This document shows positions 1-9,383 of a stretch of DNA of 64,000 nt, one piece after another. Under the pieces are notes generated by a model that saw only the letters and a program-made list of their open reading frames with translations, ran no database searches and had not been told where the DNA came from. The stretch lies in contig CAWCBA010000002.1 in NCBI GenBank assembly GCA_963793675.1, positions 62,001 through 126,000 on the forward strand, given 5' to 3'. The DNA comes from RPQJ01 sp963793675. GTDB taxonomy: Bacteria > Pseudomonadota > Gammaproteobacteria > Steroidobacterales > Steroidobacteraceae. A program made the translations under genes and the position numbers. Within the stretch, counting starts at the first letter, position 1. Each line of letters begins with the position of its first letter.

Positions 1-43
1 CATGCCGCTGCTGGCCGCCCGAATCCGCGGCCAGGACGACTAG
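1..43 (+). CDS. 3' end of an unidentified gene (partial)
   Basis: One plus-strand frame is open from the window edge and stops at TAG 41-43, ending in ...RIRGQDD. It would be convergent with the AsnC-domain gene that ends at 68. Too little is present to name a product, and an in-frame ATG at 2-4 means the open frame could also be chance. It is reported only because the stop-to-stop spacing of 24 bp is typical of convergent genes. Confidence 0.3.
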   Translation, partial: MPLLAARIRGQDD

Positions 44-67
44 CGGCGGCTGGCGAGGTGAAGAAAG

Positions 68-346
68 TCAGTCGAGCCCGAGCTGGAAGCCGGCGTCGAG
101 GTCCTGCTTCGAATAGACCTTGAAGGAGATCAGCGTCTCGGAGCCGGTGATGCCCGGCAGCTTGCGCATCTTCTCGCTGATCACGCGCGCCAGGTCCTCG
201 TTCTCGCGCACGCGCACCAACGCGACGAGGTCGTACTGGCCGGCGACCGAGAACACTTCGCTGACGCCCTCGAGCTCGGCCATGGTCTGGGCCAGCTCCG
301 GCACCTTGTCGGTCTCGGCCTTGATCAGGACGACGGCAGTCACCAT
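68..346 (-). CDS. Stand-alone Lrp/AsnC ligand-binding (RAM) domain protein
   Basis: A 92-residue protein with the alternating beta-alpha pattern of the AsnC_trans_reg (RAM) domain: an N-terminal strand (VTAVVLIKA), a central GQYDLVALVRV strand and a late ISFKVYSK strand. The N-terminal helix-turn-helix of full Lrp/AsnC regulators is absent. In this family the domain binds amino acids or similar small effectors and forms dimeric beta-barrels and higher oligomers. By itself it cannot bind DNA, so it probably senses a ligand or partners with a full-length Lrp protein. A GAGG lies about 7 bp before the ATG at 346. It follows the maiA-like gene on the same strand after an inverted repeat. The family assignment is firm; the role is unknown. 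Confidence 0.8.
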   Translation of the reverse strand: MVTAVVLIKAETDKVPELAQTMAELEGVSEVFSVAGQYDLVALVRVRENEDLARVISEKMRKLPGITGSETLISFKVYSKQDLDAGFQLGLD

Positions 347-360
347 GGGAAGCCTCGGAA

Positions 361-437
361 GTGATTAGTGAATAGCCAGCACGGATTCTAGCCCCTGGCC
401 ACCATTCACCAATCACTAATCACTAGCCACTGATCAC
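361..437. repeat. Intergenic inverted/tandem repeat of GTGATTAGTGA type
   Basis: GTGATTAGTGA (361-371) is perfectly inverted as TCACTAATCAC (413-423), and the right arm continues with degenerate copies (CACTAG, CACTGATCACT) to about 437. On the minus strand it lies between the maiA-like stop (434) and the AsnC-domain start (346), so it could form a transcript hairpin between the two genes. There is no T-run to make it a classical terminator. Related units recur near 62893-62920. Confidence 0.6.
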
Positions 438-1108
438 TTCCCTTCGGCGTCCGGCTGGTTCTCCGGCCGGGCCAACGTGAACGCAGGCAGTCCTTCGAGG
501 TGTGCGCAGATCGCGACGAGTCGCGGATAGGGCGTGACGTCGACGCTGAAACGGCGTGCGTTGTACATCTGCGGCACCAGGCACACGTCTGCGAGGGTCG
601 GGGCGTTGCCGAAGCAGAAGCGCTGCTGGCCGGCCTCGGCCGGGGCACCCGGAATCGATGCCACCCAGCGTTCGAGCGCCGCAAAGCCGCGATCGATCCA
701 GTGCGCCACCCAGCGGTTGATGGCCGCGTCGTCCGCGGCGAATTCGCGGCGCAGGTAACCCACGATCGGCAGGTTGTTGAGCGGATGCGTGTCGCAAGCG
801 ACGACCATGGCCATGCCGCGGACGATCGCGCGGTCCCGCGCCGAGCCCGGCAGCAACTGCGGCTCGGGATGTATCTCTTCGAGGTATTCGCAGATGGCGA
901 GCGACTGCGGGACGACGAAGCCGTCGTCAGCCAGCGCAGGGATCAGTCCCTGCGGGTTGACCGCGAGGTAATCGGCCTTGCGTTGCTCGCCGCCGTCGCG
1001 CAACAGGTGCTTCGGCACCGACTCGTATTCGAGACCCTTGAGCGCCAGTGCAATGCGGACGCGGTACGCCGCCGAGCTGCGCCAGTAAGTGTACAGCCGG
1101 AATGCCAT
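434..1108 (-). CDS. maiA: Maleylacetoacetate (or maleylpyruvate) isomerase, zeta-class GST
   Basis: A 224-residue glutathione S-transferase-fold protein. The N-terminal thioredoxin-like half carries the zeta-class signature as WRSSAAYRVRIAL (about residues 8-20), with Tyr where many homologues have Cys, and the PQSLAICEYLEE glutathione-site motif near residue 65. The all-alpha half contains PTLADVCLVPQMYNARRF. Such enzymes isomerise maleylacetoacetate (tyrosine route) or maleylpyruvate (gentisate route) using glutathione. The ATG at 1108 begins MAFRLYTYW; an upstream GTG at 1201 would add an unconserved extension. The next gene upstream, 19 bp away, is an FAH-family hydrolase, the enzyme for the following step. 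The choice between the two substrates cannot be made from sequence alone. Confidence 0.88.
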   Translation of the reverse strand: MAFRLYTYWRSSAAYRVRIALALKGLEYESVPKHLLRDGGEQRKADYLAVNPQGLIPALADDGFVVPQSLAICEYLEEIHPEPQLLPGSARDRAIVRGMAMVVACDTHPLNNLPIVGYLRREFAADDAAINRWVAHWIDRGFAALERWVASIPGAPAEAGQQRFCFGNAPTLADVCLVPQMYNARRFSVDVTPYPRLVAICAHLEGLPAFTLARPENQPDAEGK

Positions 1109-1127
1109 TTGTTTGCCCCCGGGGGTT

Positions 1128-1816
<689 letters not shown>

Positions 1817-1820
<4 letters not shown>

Positions 1821-2390
1821 GGTGTGCTCCTCGGTGTGCGAACGGGCCGATGCCTGCACGCGCAGCAATTCGGGCAGGAAGACTTCCTGCACCAGGATCG
1901 GCAGGCCGCCGAGCCGGTACACGGCGCGGCGGGCCCACACGGACGCGTCACCCGTAACGGCGCGCGCGGCCTCGGCAAGCGGGTGGCCCGCGGCAAGTTC
2001 GGCGTATTCGAGCGGCTCGCGCTCGAGCGGATCGTCGACCTGGCGCAGTGCCTCACCGAGCGGCGAGTCGCCGAGTTCTCGCAGCCAGGGGTAATGCTCG
2101 ATCGTCGAGGCCGGCAGCACGGTCTGCGCGAACACGATGCGCTCGCCGCTGGCGCAAAACTCGATTTCGCGCAGCAGGCAGGTTTCGTCGTCGACCTTGA
2201 GCCGTTCACGCAGCGGCGTCGAGAGCGCAGATTCGCGCAACGTGCCAAGGCGCCGGAATCCCATCGCCGGACCGCACAATGCACGGACGCGCGCGGTGAG
2301 CATTCCCGGCTCGGCCAGCCAGGACAGCAGGTCGTGCGGCACGCGCGCCGAGACGGCGGCGAGTGGCGACCAGTGCGAGGGCTTGGCCAA
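1817..2390 (-). CDS. ubiC: Chorismate pyruvate-lyase (UbiC-like), 3' end frameshifted or fused
   Basis: About 190 residues matching UbiC, which makes 4-hydroxybenzoate and pyruvate from chorismate at the start of ubiquinone synthesis. Recognisable blocks are DLLSWLAEPGMLTARVRAL, CLLREIEFCASGE (containing the conserved active-site Arg), QTVLPASTI, and a C-terminal WARRAVYRLGGLPILVQEVF with the conserved Glu. No ATG precedes the first block; TTG at 2390, 14 nt after the acyl-CoA dehydrogenase stop, is the most reasonable start. As read, the frame has no stop and continues into the FAH gene. In the neighbouring frame TGA (1817-1819) overlaps the FAH ATG as ATGA, so one lost or gained base near 1830-1860 is the simplest explanation. 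Confidence 0.7.
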
Positions 2391-2404
2391 GCGCCTGCAG
2401 CGTG

Positions 2405-4192
2405 TCAGAACTGGTCGGCGGTCAGCGTCATGAGCGAACTGCTGCCGGCGCGCACGGCCACGCCGTAGGCCAGCACGCGCGGCAGCACGTGCTCTGAATA
2501 GAACCGCGCCAGCAGCACCTGCGTGCGCAGGAAGACCGGGTCGGTGCCGTCGGTCGCGAGCTTGGTGGTCGCGGCCAGCGCGCCGCGTGCCAGTTGCCAG
2601 CCGCCGATGACGGTGCCCATCAACATCAGGTAGTTGAATGCCGCGGAGCCGACGAGTTCCGGATCCTTGCGCTCGCCGGCGAGCACGTGCGACGAGCACA
2701 GCACGAGTTCGTCGAGTCCTTTCGCGAGCCACAGGCGGACGCTCGCCAGGTCCTCGCCCGCGTTCGCGAGCGGCGCGTCGAGGAGACGCATCTCCGACAC
2801 GAACGCGGAAACAGTGGCGCCACCGTCGCGCAGCAGCTTGCGGCCGACGAGATCGGCTGCCTGGATCGCGTTGGTGCCCTCGTAGATCGAAGCGATGCGC
2901 GCGTCGCGATAGAACTGCGCGACGCCGGTCTCCTCGACGTAACCCATGCCGCCGTGCACCTGGATGCCGAGTGCCGTGACGTCCTGCCCGATTTCCGACG
3001 AGAACGCCTTGGCGATCGGCGTCATCAGGTCGCCGCGCGCAAGCCAGGCAGCCGATGTCTCCGGCGTGTCGCCATGGTTGCCGCGATCGAGACACGATGC
3101 CGTGTAGTAGCAGATTGCCCGGCACGCCTGCGTGAGCGAACGCATCAGCAGCAGCGTGCGACGGATGTCCGGATGCCGGATGATCGCGACGCGGCCCTTT
3201 TCGCCAGGCGCGCGGCCCTGCACGCGATCGCGCGCGTACTGGACGGACGCCTGGTACGAGCGGTCGGCGAGACCCACGCCCTGCGCACCGACGCCCAGGC
3301 GCATGTAGTTCATCATGGTGAACATGGCGGCGAGGCCTTCGTTCTGCACGCCGACCAGGTAACCCTGCGCCCCGCCACCGTCGCCGAACGCCATCACGCA
3401 CGTGGGACTCGCGTGGATGCCGAGCTTGTGCTCGACCGACACCGGGAACACGTCGTTGCGCTCGCCCGGCGTGCCGTCGGCATTCAGCTTGTACTTCGGG
3501 ACGAGGAACAGCGAGATGCCCTTGGTGCCCTGCGGCGCGCCCGGCAGCCTCGCCAGCACCAGGTGCACGATGTTCGACGTCATGGGGTGGTCGCCCCACG
3601 TGATGTAGATCTTGCGCCCGGTCAGCAGGTAACTGCCATCGGCCTGCGGCTCGGCGCGCGTGGTCAGTGCGGCAAGATCCGAGCCCGCCTGCGGCTCGGT
3701 CAGGCACATCGTGCCGGTCCATTCGCCCGAGACGAGCTTGCCGAGGTACTGCGCCTTCAGTTCTTCGGAGCCGTGACGATCGAGCGCAAGGATCGCGCCC
3801 TGGGAAAGTTCGGGGCACAGCGCGAAGGCGACGTTGGCGCCCGCCCACATTTCATCGCAGGCGACGGAAATGGTCTTCGGCAGGCCCTGTCCGCCGAAGT
3901 CGGGATTCGCGGCAATGCCGGGCCAGCCGGCCTCGCTGAACCTGGCAAAGGCGTCGGTGAACTCGGGTGGTACCTGCACCGCCCGGTCCACGACCTGCAC
4001 GCCCTTGCGATCACCGAGCCAGTTGATCGGCGCGAGCACGCCGCTGGCAAAGCGTCCGGCCTCTTCGAGCACGGCTTCGACCGTGTCGGCGTCGACCGTC
4101 GAATACGATTGCAGCGCCGTTACGTCCTTGAAATCGGCGAGGTGCTCGATCGTGAAACGCATCTGCTGCAGGGGGGCGCTGTAGTCAGGCAT
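2405..4192 (-). CDS. Acyl-CoA dehydrogenase, long (about 600 aa) form
   Basis: A 595-residue flavoprotein of the extended acyl-CoA dehydrogenase class. Central motifs are MCLTEPQAGSDLAAL (FAD/substrate contact, about residue 160) and GRKIYITWGDH. The C-terminal half has QVHGGMGYVEETGVAQFYRD and IYEGTNAIQAADLVGRKLL, the usual dehydrogenase signature. It would oxidise an acyl-CoA to the trans-2-enoyl-CoA and pass electrons to ETF in beta-oxidation. The ATG at 4192 begins MPDYSAPLQQM, the usual N-terminus of this subgroup; earlier in-frame starts overlap the divergent promoter region. The chain length of its substrate cannot be told. It is divergent from the thioesterase gene at 4313. Confidence 0.92.
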   Translation of the reverse strand: MPDYSAPLQQMRFTIEHLADFKDVTALQSYSTVDADTVEAVLEEAGRFASGVLAPINWLGDRKGVQVVDRAVQVPPEFTDAFARFSEAGWPGIAANPDFGGQGLPKTISVACDEMWAGANVAFALCPELSQGAILALDRHGSEELKAQYLGKLVSGEWTGTMCLTEPQAGSDLAALTTRAEPQADGSYLLTGRKIYITWGDHPMTSNIVHLVLARLPGAPQGTKGISLFLVPKYKLNADGTPGERNDVFPVSVEHKLGIHASPTCVMAFGDGGGAQGYLVGVQNEGLAAMFTMMNYMRLGVGAQGVGLADRSYQASVQYARDRVQGRAPGEKGRVAIIRHPDIRRTLLLMRSLTQACRAICYYTASCLDRGNHGDTPETSAAWLARGDLMTPIAKAFSSEIGQDVTALGIQVHGGMGYVEETGVAQFYRDARIASIYEGTNAIQAADLVGRKLLRDGGATVSAFVSEMRLLDAPLANAGEDLASVRLWLAKGLDELVLCSSHVLAGERKDPELVGSAAFNYLMLMGTVIGGWQLARGALAATTKLATDGTDPVFLRTQVLLARFYSEHVLPRVLAYGVAVRAGSSSLMTLTADQF

Positions 4193-4260
4193 GGTCGGCT
4201 CCGTCGGGGGCATTTGTGCTGTGCAACAATCCATTTTGCCCTGCCCGGGCGGGTCGTGCC

Positions 4261-4289
4261 ATGTCAGCCTGGCCCCAGCCGGGTACAAT
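4261..4289 (+). promoter_or_regulatory. Candidate sigma-70 promoter for the thioesterase-lipoprotein-polA unit
   Basis: ATGTCA (4261-4266), a 17-bp spacer and TACAAT (4284-4289) lie 24 bp upstream of the thioesterase ATG. The -10 matches five of six consensus bases and the -35 four of six. A similar TACAAT followed by GCCG and TTGCC occurs upstream of the cytochrome c4 gene (9289). This is pattern-based only. Confidence 0.4.
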
Positions 4290-4312
4290 CGCCGTCTTGC
4301 CGCGAGGTTCGG

Positions 4313-4777
4313 ATGAGCATCTGGTTTCGACCCACGACGATCGAGCAGGTCCAGGCCAGTTTCGGCAGTGTCCGCGACATCAACCTGCACCTGGACATCA
4401 GGCTGACCGAGATCGGCGACGATTACCTGCGTGGGTCGATCCCGGTGGACGAGCGCACCCGTCAGCCTTTCGGCCTGCTACACGGTGGGGCCAGCGTCGT
4501 CCTGGCCGAAACGCTCGGCAGCGTCGCCAGCAATTTGTGCATTGATACCAGCATGTTCTACGCCGTTGGGCAGGAAATCAGCGCAAATCACCTCCGTTCG
4601 GTGCGTTCCGGGCGGGTGACCGGGACCACCCGGCCGGTGCATCTGGGTGGCCGGTCCCAAGTCTGGGACATCCAGCTGCGGGACGAGTCCGGGCGACTGA
4701 CCTGCGTTTCGAGACTGACCATGGCGGTAATTGCAGCGCCCGGCAGAGGCATGACGATCGTCGGGACGGCCAAATGA
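4313..4777 (+). CDS. Hotdog-fold acyl-CoA thioesterase (PaaI/YdiI-like)
   Basis: A 154-residue single hotdog domain. The signature PFGLLHGGASVVLAETLGS (about residues 53-71) contains the HGG loop and the catalytic Glu/Asp-position acid of YdiI/EntH/PaaI-type thioesterases, and the C-terminal strand SRLTMAVI is typical. These cytosolic tetramers hydrolyse aromatic or medium-chain acyl-CoA esters. The ATG at 4313 has a GAGG 8 bp upstream. It overlaps the following lipoprotein gene by 4 bp (ATGA), so the two are translationally coupled. Divergence from the acyl-CoA dehydrogenase suggests acyl-CoA housekeeping; the natural substrate is unknown. Confidence 0.85.
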   Translation: MSIWFRPTTIEQVQASFGSVRDINLHLDIRLTEIGDDYLRGSIPVDERTRQPFGLLHGGASVVLAETLGSVASNLCIDTSMFYAVGQEISANHLRSVRSGRVTGTTRPVHLGGRSQVWDIQLRDESGRLTCVSRLTMAVIAAPGRGMTIVGTAK

Positions 4778-5094
4778 TGAAGCACACCTGGGGCGGCGCA
4801 CTGACGGTGATCCTGCTGGCCGCAATGGCCGCTAGTGGCTGCGGCCTCAAGGGCACGCTTGCCCTGCCATCGAAGTCCGATGAGGTCACCATTCGCGCGC
4901 GGCGAGGGCGCCAGGCCGCGCCTGCGGAGCCAGCCAAGGCAGCCCCGGCCAAACCCAGGGACGAGCGGATCCCGCCCCCGCCGCTGCCGGGCGGCAACCC
5001 GGGCACCAGCCCACGGTGGTTGACGCCCGCACACTGGTGCTCGTGGATGGCTCGTCGTACCTGTACCGGGCCTTCCACGCGCTGCCGCCGCTGA
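4774..5094 (+). CDS. Small LptM-like lipoprotein
   Basis: The N-terminus has a short positive start, a hydrophobic stretch (LTVILLAAMAASG) and a lipobox ending ...ASGCG, directly followed by LKGTLALP, the CGLKGPLxLP-type signature of LptM (formerly YifL). LptM is a small outer-membrane lipoprotein that assists maturation of the LPS translocon LptD. After about residue 55 the chain is Ala/Pro/Lys-rich and disordered. The frame runs to 5094 and overlaps the polA start (5016) by 79 bp. The last 25 residues are probably an artefact of a shifted frame, because LptM proteins are usually 60-80 residues. Position just upstream of another gene in the same transcript is common for this family. Confidence 0.65.
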   Translation: MMKHTWGGALTVILLAAMAASGCGLKGTLALPSKSDEVTIRARRGRQAAPAEPAKAAPAKPRDERIPPPPLPGGNPGTSPRWLTPAHWCSWMARRTCTGPSTRCRR

Positions 5095-7785
5095 CGAATT
5101 CGCGCGGGGAGCCGACGGGTGCCGTGCTCGGCGTGCTCAACATGCTGCTGCGCATGCAGCGCGAGCAGAACCCGGAGCTCGTGGCCGTCGTGTTCGACGC
5201 GCCGGGCAAGACGTTCCGCGACGAACTGTTCGCGGAGTACAAGTCGCACCGGCCACCGATGCCGGACGACCTTCGCTCCCAGATCGAGCCGCTGGTCGAC
5301 GCCGTGCAGGCGCTCGGCCTGCCACTGCTGCGCATCGCCGGCGTCGAGGCGGACGACGTCATCGGCACGCTCGCGCAGCGCGCCGTGGATTCAGGGCTGC
5401 AGGTGCTGATCTCGACCGGTGACAAGGACATGGCGCAGCTGGTCAACGAGCACGTCACGCTGGTCAATACCATGACGAACTCGTCGCTCGACCGGGCCGG
5501 CGTCAAGATCAAGTTCGACGTCTACCCCGAACAGATCATCGACTACCTTGCGCTGGTCGGCGACACCTCGGACAACATCCCCGGCGTGCCCAAGGTCGGC
5601 CCGAAGACGGCCGCGAAGTGGCTCAACGAGTACCGCACGCTCGACAACCTGCTCGAGAACCAGGACCGCATCGAAGGCAAGGTCGGCGAAAGCCTGCGTG
5701 CGTCGACGACTGATCTCGCGCTGTCGCGCGAGCTCGCCAGGATTCGCTGCGACGTCGAGCTCGACCTCAGCCCCGAGCAGCTGCGTCGTCACGAACCGGA
5801 CGTGGCAAGGCTGCGCGAGCTCTACACGCGGCTCGAGCTGCGCTCGCTGCTGAAGTCGCTGGACGCCGCCCCTTCCTCCCTTCCTCTCCTTCCTCTCCTT
5901 CCTCTCCTTCCTCCCTTCCTCTCCGCCTTCCTCTCCTTCCCCGCCTGCCCCGCCTTCCTCCGACGGCTGGGCACCCGGTCGCAACTACGAACTCGTGCTC
6001 GAGCCGGAACACTTCGACCGCTGGCTCGACGCGCTGCGCGCCGCCGACGTCTTCGCGTTCGACACCGAAACGACGTCGCTCGATTACATGCAGGCCGAGA
6101 TCGTCGGCGTCTCGTTCGCAGTCGAACCCGGGACCGCGGCCTACGTGCCGCTGGCTCACACCTACCCGGGAGCGCCGGATCAGCTGAACCGCACCGAAGT
6201 GCTGCAGCGGCTGCAACCGCTGCTCGAGGACCAGCGTCGCGGCAAGCTGGGCCATCACCTGAAGTACGACGCGCACGTGTTGCGCAACCACGGCGTCGAA
6301 CTGCGCGGCATGCGCTTCGACACCATGCTGGAGTCGTACGTGCTGAACAGCACGGCCACGCGACACGACCTCGATTCCGTCGCGCGCTTGTACCTGGGCG
6401 TCGAGACGATCCACTACGAGGACGTCGCGGGCAAGGGCGCCAGGCAGCTCAATTTCCGCGACGTCGCCGTCGAGACCGCCGCGGAATATTCGGCCGAGGA
6501 TTCCGACGTTGCGCTGCGCCTGCACCGCACGCTCTGGCCACGGCTCGATGCGGTGCCTGCGCTCGCCCGGCTCTACCAGGAGATCGAGCAGCCACTCGTG
6601 CCCGTGCTGCTCGACATGGAACACTGCGGCGTGCTGGTCGACGCGCAGATGCTCAAGCGCCAGAGCCACGAACTCTCGCGCAGCCTCGTCGAACTCGAGA
6701 AGCGCGCGCATGCGGCGGCAGCGCAGCCTTTCAACCTCGAATCACCCAAGCAGCTGCAGGAGGTGCTGTTCGGCAAGCTCGGATTGCCCGTGAAGCGCAA
6801 GACGCCGACGGGCCAGCCGTCGACGGCCGAAGACGTGCTCGAGGAACTGGCCGACGAGTTCGAGCTGCCGCGCATCATCCTCGAGTACCGCGGACTCGCG
6901 AAGCTGCGCTCCACTTACACGGACAAGCTGCCGGAACAGGTCAATCCACGCACGGGCCGCGTCCACACGTCGTATCACCAGGCCGTGGCGGCAACAGGGC
7001 GCCTGTCTTCGACCGACCCGAACCTGCAGAACATCCCGATCCGCACGGCGGAAGGCCGCCGCATCCGCCAGGCATTCGTTGCGCCGCCGGGCCATGTCCT
7101 GATTGCGGCGGACTACTCGCAGATCGAGCTGCGCATCATGGCGCACCTTTCGGGCGACGCCGGCCTGCTCGACGCCTTCGCGCACGACCGCGACATTCAC
7201 CAGGCCACCGCTGCCGAAGTGTTCGGCGCGCCTTCCCCCGACCAGGTCACGCCCGACCAGCGGCGTGCGGCCAAGGCGATCAACTTCGGGCTCATCTATG
7301 GCATGTCCGCCTTCGGGCTCGCGCGCCAGCTCGGCATCGAACGCGGCGCGGCGCAGCAGTACGTGGACTTGTACTTCCAGCGTTACCCGGGCGTGAAGCG
7401 CTACATGGACGAGACGCGCGCAACGGCGCGCGAGCAGGGTTTCATCGAAACCGTGTTCGGCCGCCGGCTCTACCTGCCCGAGATCAGGTCGCGCAATGCG
7501 CAGATGCGACAGTACGCCGAGCGCAGCGCGATCAACGCGCCGATGCAGGGCACGGCGGCGGACATCATCAAGCGCGCGATGATCGAGGTGCACCGCTGGC
7601 TGTCAGGCCAGGCTCACGCGCGCCTCATGATGCAGGTGCACGACGAACTCGTGCTCGAAGTGGCGGAAGATCGCGTCGACGGCGTGCTTGCTGAACTGCG
7701 CGGGCACATGGTGGCCGCGGCGGATTTGCGGGTTCCGCTCAAGGTCGAAGTCGGCGTCGGCAAGAACTGGGATGAAGCGCACTGA
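5016..7785 (+). CDS. polA: DNA polymerase I, frameshifted in the interdomain linker
   Basis: The first frame (5016 to about 5870, GTG start) encodes the 5'-3' exonuclease: LVLVDGSSYLYRAFHALPPL, VFDAPGKTFRDELFAEYKSHR, EADDVIGTLA, and the helix-hairpin-helix GVPKVGPKTAAKWL. The second frame (open from about 5941, stop 7785) encodes the 3'-5' exonuclease with an intact FDTETTSLD motif, then the polymerase domain with DYSQIELRIMAHLSGD, the O-helix region RRAAKAINFGLIYG and HDELVLEV. The join is a pyrimidine-rich repeat (5873-5958) coding a Pro/Leu/Ser linker, where an indel would easily arise. Since both halves are intact and conserved, I read this as one functional gene with a consensus error or repeat-length change. 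Confidence 0.9.
5873..5958 (+). repeat. Polypyrimidine CCTCTCCTT-type repeat inside polA
   Basis: The tract is almost pure C/T on the plus strand, built from imperfect copies of CTTCCTCTC. It lies exactly between the 5'-3' exonuclease and 3'-5' exonuclease domains of DNA polymerase I and contains the frameshift. A similar C/T tract occurs at 34888-34932. Slippage in replication or base-calling in such repeats is well known. Confidence 0.75.
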
Positions 7786-7862
7786 AGTTAGCCGCGGTGT
7801 GCCCGGTGAAACAGCCGTAAAATGCCGCATCCGGGCGTCCCGCCCAGTCAAGGAGACAGATC

Positions 7863-8421
7863 ATGCGCAAGACCATCGTCGCCGCCGCGTTCGCTACTGC
7901 ATGCGGCCTGTTCAGCCTGCCAGCGCTGGCGGTGGACAACGGCATCTATCTCGGCGCCAGCGTCGGCCAGAGCGGCGTCCAGTACCAGGAGAATCTGGAA
8001 GGCCAGAAATTCAACTTCGATGCCAGTTCGACTGGCTTCAAGGCCATTGCAGGCTGGCGCTTCCTCGACTGGCTGTCGATCGAGGGCAACTACGTCGACC
8101 TCGGCTCCGGCGACGACAAGGTGCTGGGCGAAAAAATCAAGTCCGACGTCAATGGCGTTTCACTGTCGGCGGTTGGGTTTCGTGCCCCTCGGCCCGGTGG
8201 ACCTGTTCGCGCGCGTCGGCGCCATCAACTGGAATGCGGATCTCAAGGCTCCGAATCTCGGCATCAAGGGCAGCGATGACGGCACCGACCTGACCTACGG
8301 CATCGGTGCGCAGTTCCGCGTGTGGAGCCTGAGCATCCGCGGCGAGTACGAGGTGTTCGATATTTCCAATGCGGACACGGTCGACCTGTTCTCGATCGGC
8401 GTCACGTGGACGTTCCTGTAA
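7863..8421 (+). CDS. Outer-membrane beta-barrel protein (OmpA/OmpW-like porin fold), frameshifted
   Basis: Two overlapping frames together give about 185 residues. The first (from ATG 7863) has a clear signal peptide ending LPALA, then IYLGASVGQSGVQYQ and AIAGWRFLDWLSIEGNYVDLG. After a shift near 8165-8180 the second continues PVDLFARVGAINW, LTYGIGAQFRVWSLSIRGEYEVF and ends in SIGVTWTFL, with the aromatic C-terminus recognised by the BAM machinery. The alternating strands and terminal Phe-Leu mark an eight-strand barrel of the outer-membrane beta-barrel superfamily. An AAGGAG lies 9 bp before the ATG. The function (adhesion, stability or small-solute pore) cannot be told. Confidence 0.8.
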
Positions 8422-8582
8422 TCTAACCCATTGACCGGAAATGGATTATTGACGGGTTGAAGACGAGAAGAAACCAGGCTGCGTGCAGCCGGAACTTTCC
8501 CGGTGCGACCCCCTCTAATCTGCTTGAGCGTCCTTGCGATGCTTGGCGTCGGCCTACCTCCCTGGGCCCGGCGTCTGCCCGG

Positions 8583-9242
8583 TCATCCCCCAATACCGGG
8601 TTGATTAACCCCGGCCGGATCCGCTGATCCTGCCGGGGTTTCTTTTATGCGTTTTCCATCGAGCAGCTTTTCCAGTGCGCCCCGCGCTTCCTGCACGCCA
8701 TCCCCCGAGTGCGCGGAGAACAACTGCACCGTGACGAGGCCGTCCTTTGACAGCTTGCGGCGGACCCCCTGCAACGCATTGCCTGCCGCACCCCGGCCGA
8801 GCTTGTCGGCCTTGGTCAGGAGGATGTGCACCGGCAAGCCGCGCGACGAAGCCAGCGCCAGCATGTCCTGGTCGTGGTCGGTCATTGGATGCCGCACGTC
8901 CATGACCACGATCGTGCCCTGCAATGCGGCGCGCTTGGCGAAATAGCCCTCGAGCAGCGTGCCCCAGTGGGCGCGCATGCTGCCCGCCACCTTGGCGAAC
9001 CCGTAACCCGGCAGGTCGACGAGCCGGCGGCCCGACTGCAGCTCGAAAAAATTGAGCAGCCGGGTGGCGCCCGGACTCTTGCTGGTCCGGGCCAGCCCCT
9101 TGCGCTGCGTGATCGCGTTGATGGCGCTCGACTTGCCGGCATTGGAGCGGCCGGCTACTGCGACTTCGACTCCCGTATCCGGGGGCAGTTGCCCCAGTTT
9201 GTTCGCGCTCGTGAGGAATCGGACTTCGGGGTATGCGGCCAT
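8583..9242 (-). CDS. engB: Ribosome biogenesis GTP-binding protein EngB/YsxC
   Basis: A 219-residue circularly regular small GTPase with G1 GRSNAGKSS (about residue 30), G2 KSPGATRLLNFF, G3 DLPGYGFA, G4 LTKADKLG and a late SAHSGDGV as the G5 region. EngB acts in 50S subunit assembly and is essential in many bacteria. The ATG at 9242 (MAAYPEVRFLTSA) aligns with family N-termini; a further upstream in-frame start near 9293 would add residues that are not conserved. The gene order polA, engB, cytochrome c4, dsbA is shared with Pseudomonas and relatives. Its 3' end overlaps the plus-strand terminator at 8607-8646. Confidence 0.93.
   Translation of the reverse strand: MAAYPEVRFLTSANKLGQLPPDTGVEVAVAGRSNAGKSSAINAITQRKGLARTSKSPGATRLLNFFELQSGRRLVDLPGYGFAKVAGSMRAHWGTLLEGYFAKRAALQGTIVVMDVRHPMTDHDQDMLALASSRGLPVHILLTKADKLGRGAAGNALQGVRRKLSKDGLVTVQLFSAHSGDGVQEARGALEKLLDGKRIKETPAGSADPAGVNQPGIGG
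8607..8646 (+). terminator. Rho-independent terminator
   Basis: AACCCCGGC (8607-8615) pairs with GCCGGGGTT (8632-8640), with an inner GGATC/GATCC extension, and is followed by TTTCTTTT. It faces the plus-strand barrel gene and overlaps the last codons of the convergent engB gene. On the minus strand the flank is not T-rich, so termination is likely mainly for plus-strand transcripts. Confidence 0.8.
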
Positions 9243-9383
9243 GCTTCCTGCCAGTGGGACGCGCCCACGACGCGCGAAAGCCTTAGTGTACAATTTGCCG
9301 CTTGCCCGGCAGGCCGCAGAACAGCAAAGTCCCCGGCCTTTCTGCGCCCGGCGCCCGTTCGGTTTTTGGGAGTGGATTCAGAC

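Noticed and set aside
9266..9294. A TACAAT (9289-9294) as a promoter for cytochrome c4
   Set aside because: No acceptable -35 at 16-18 bp, so it was not listed as a feature.
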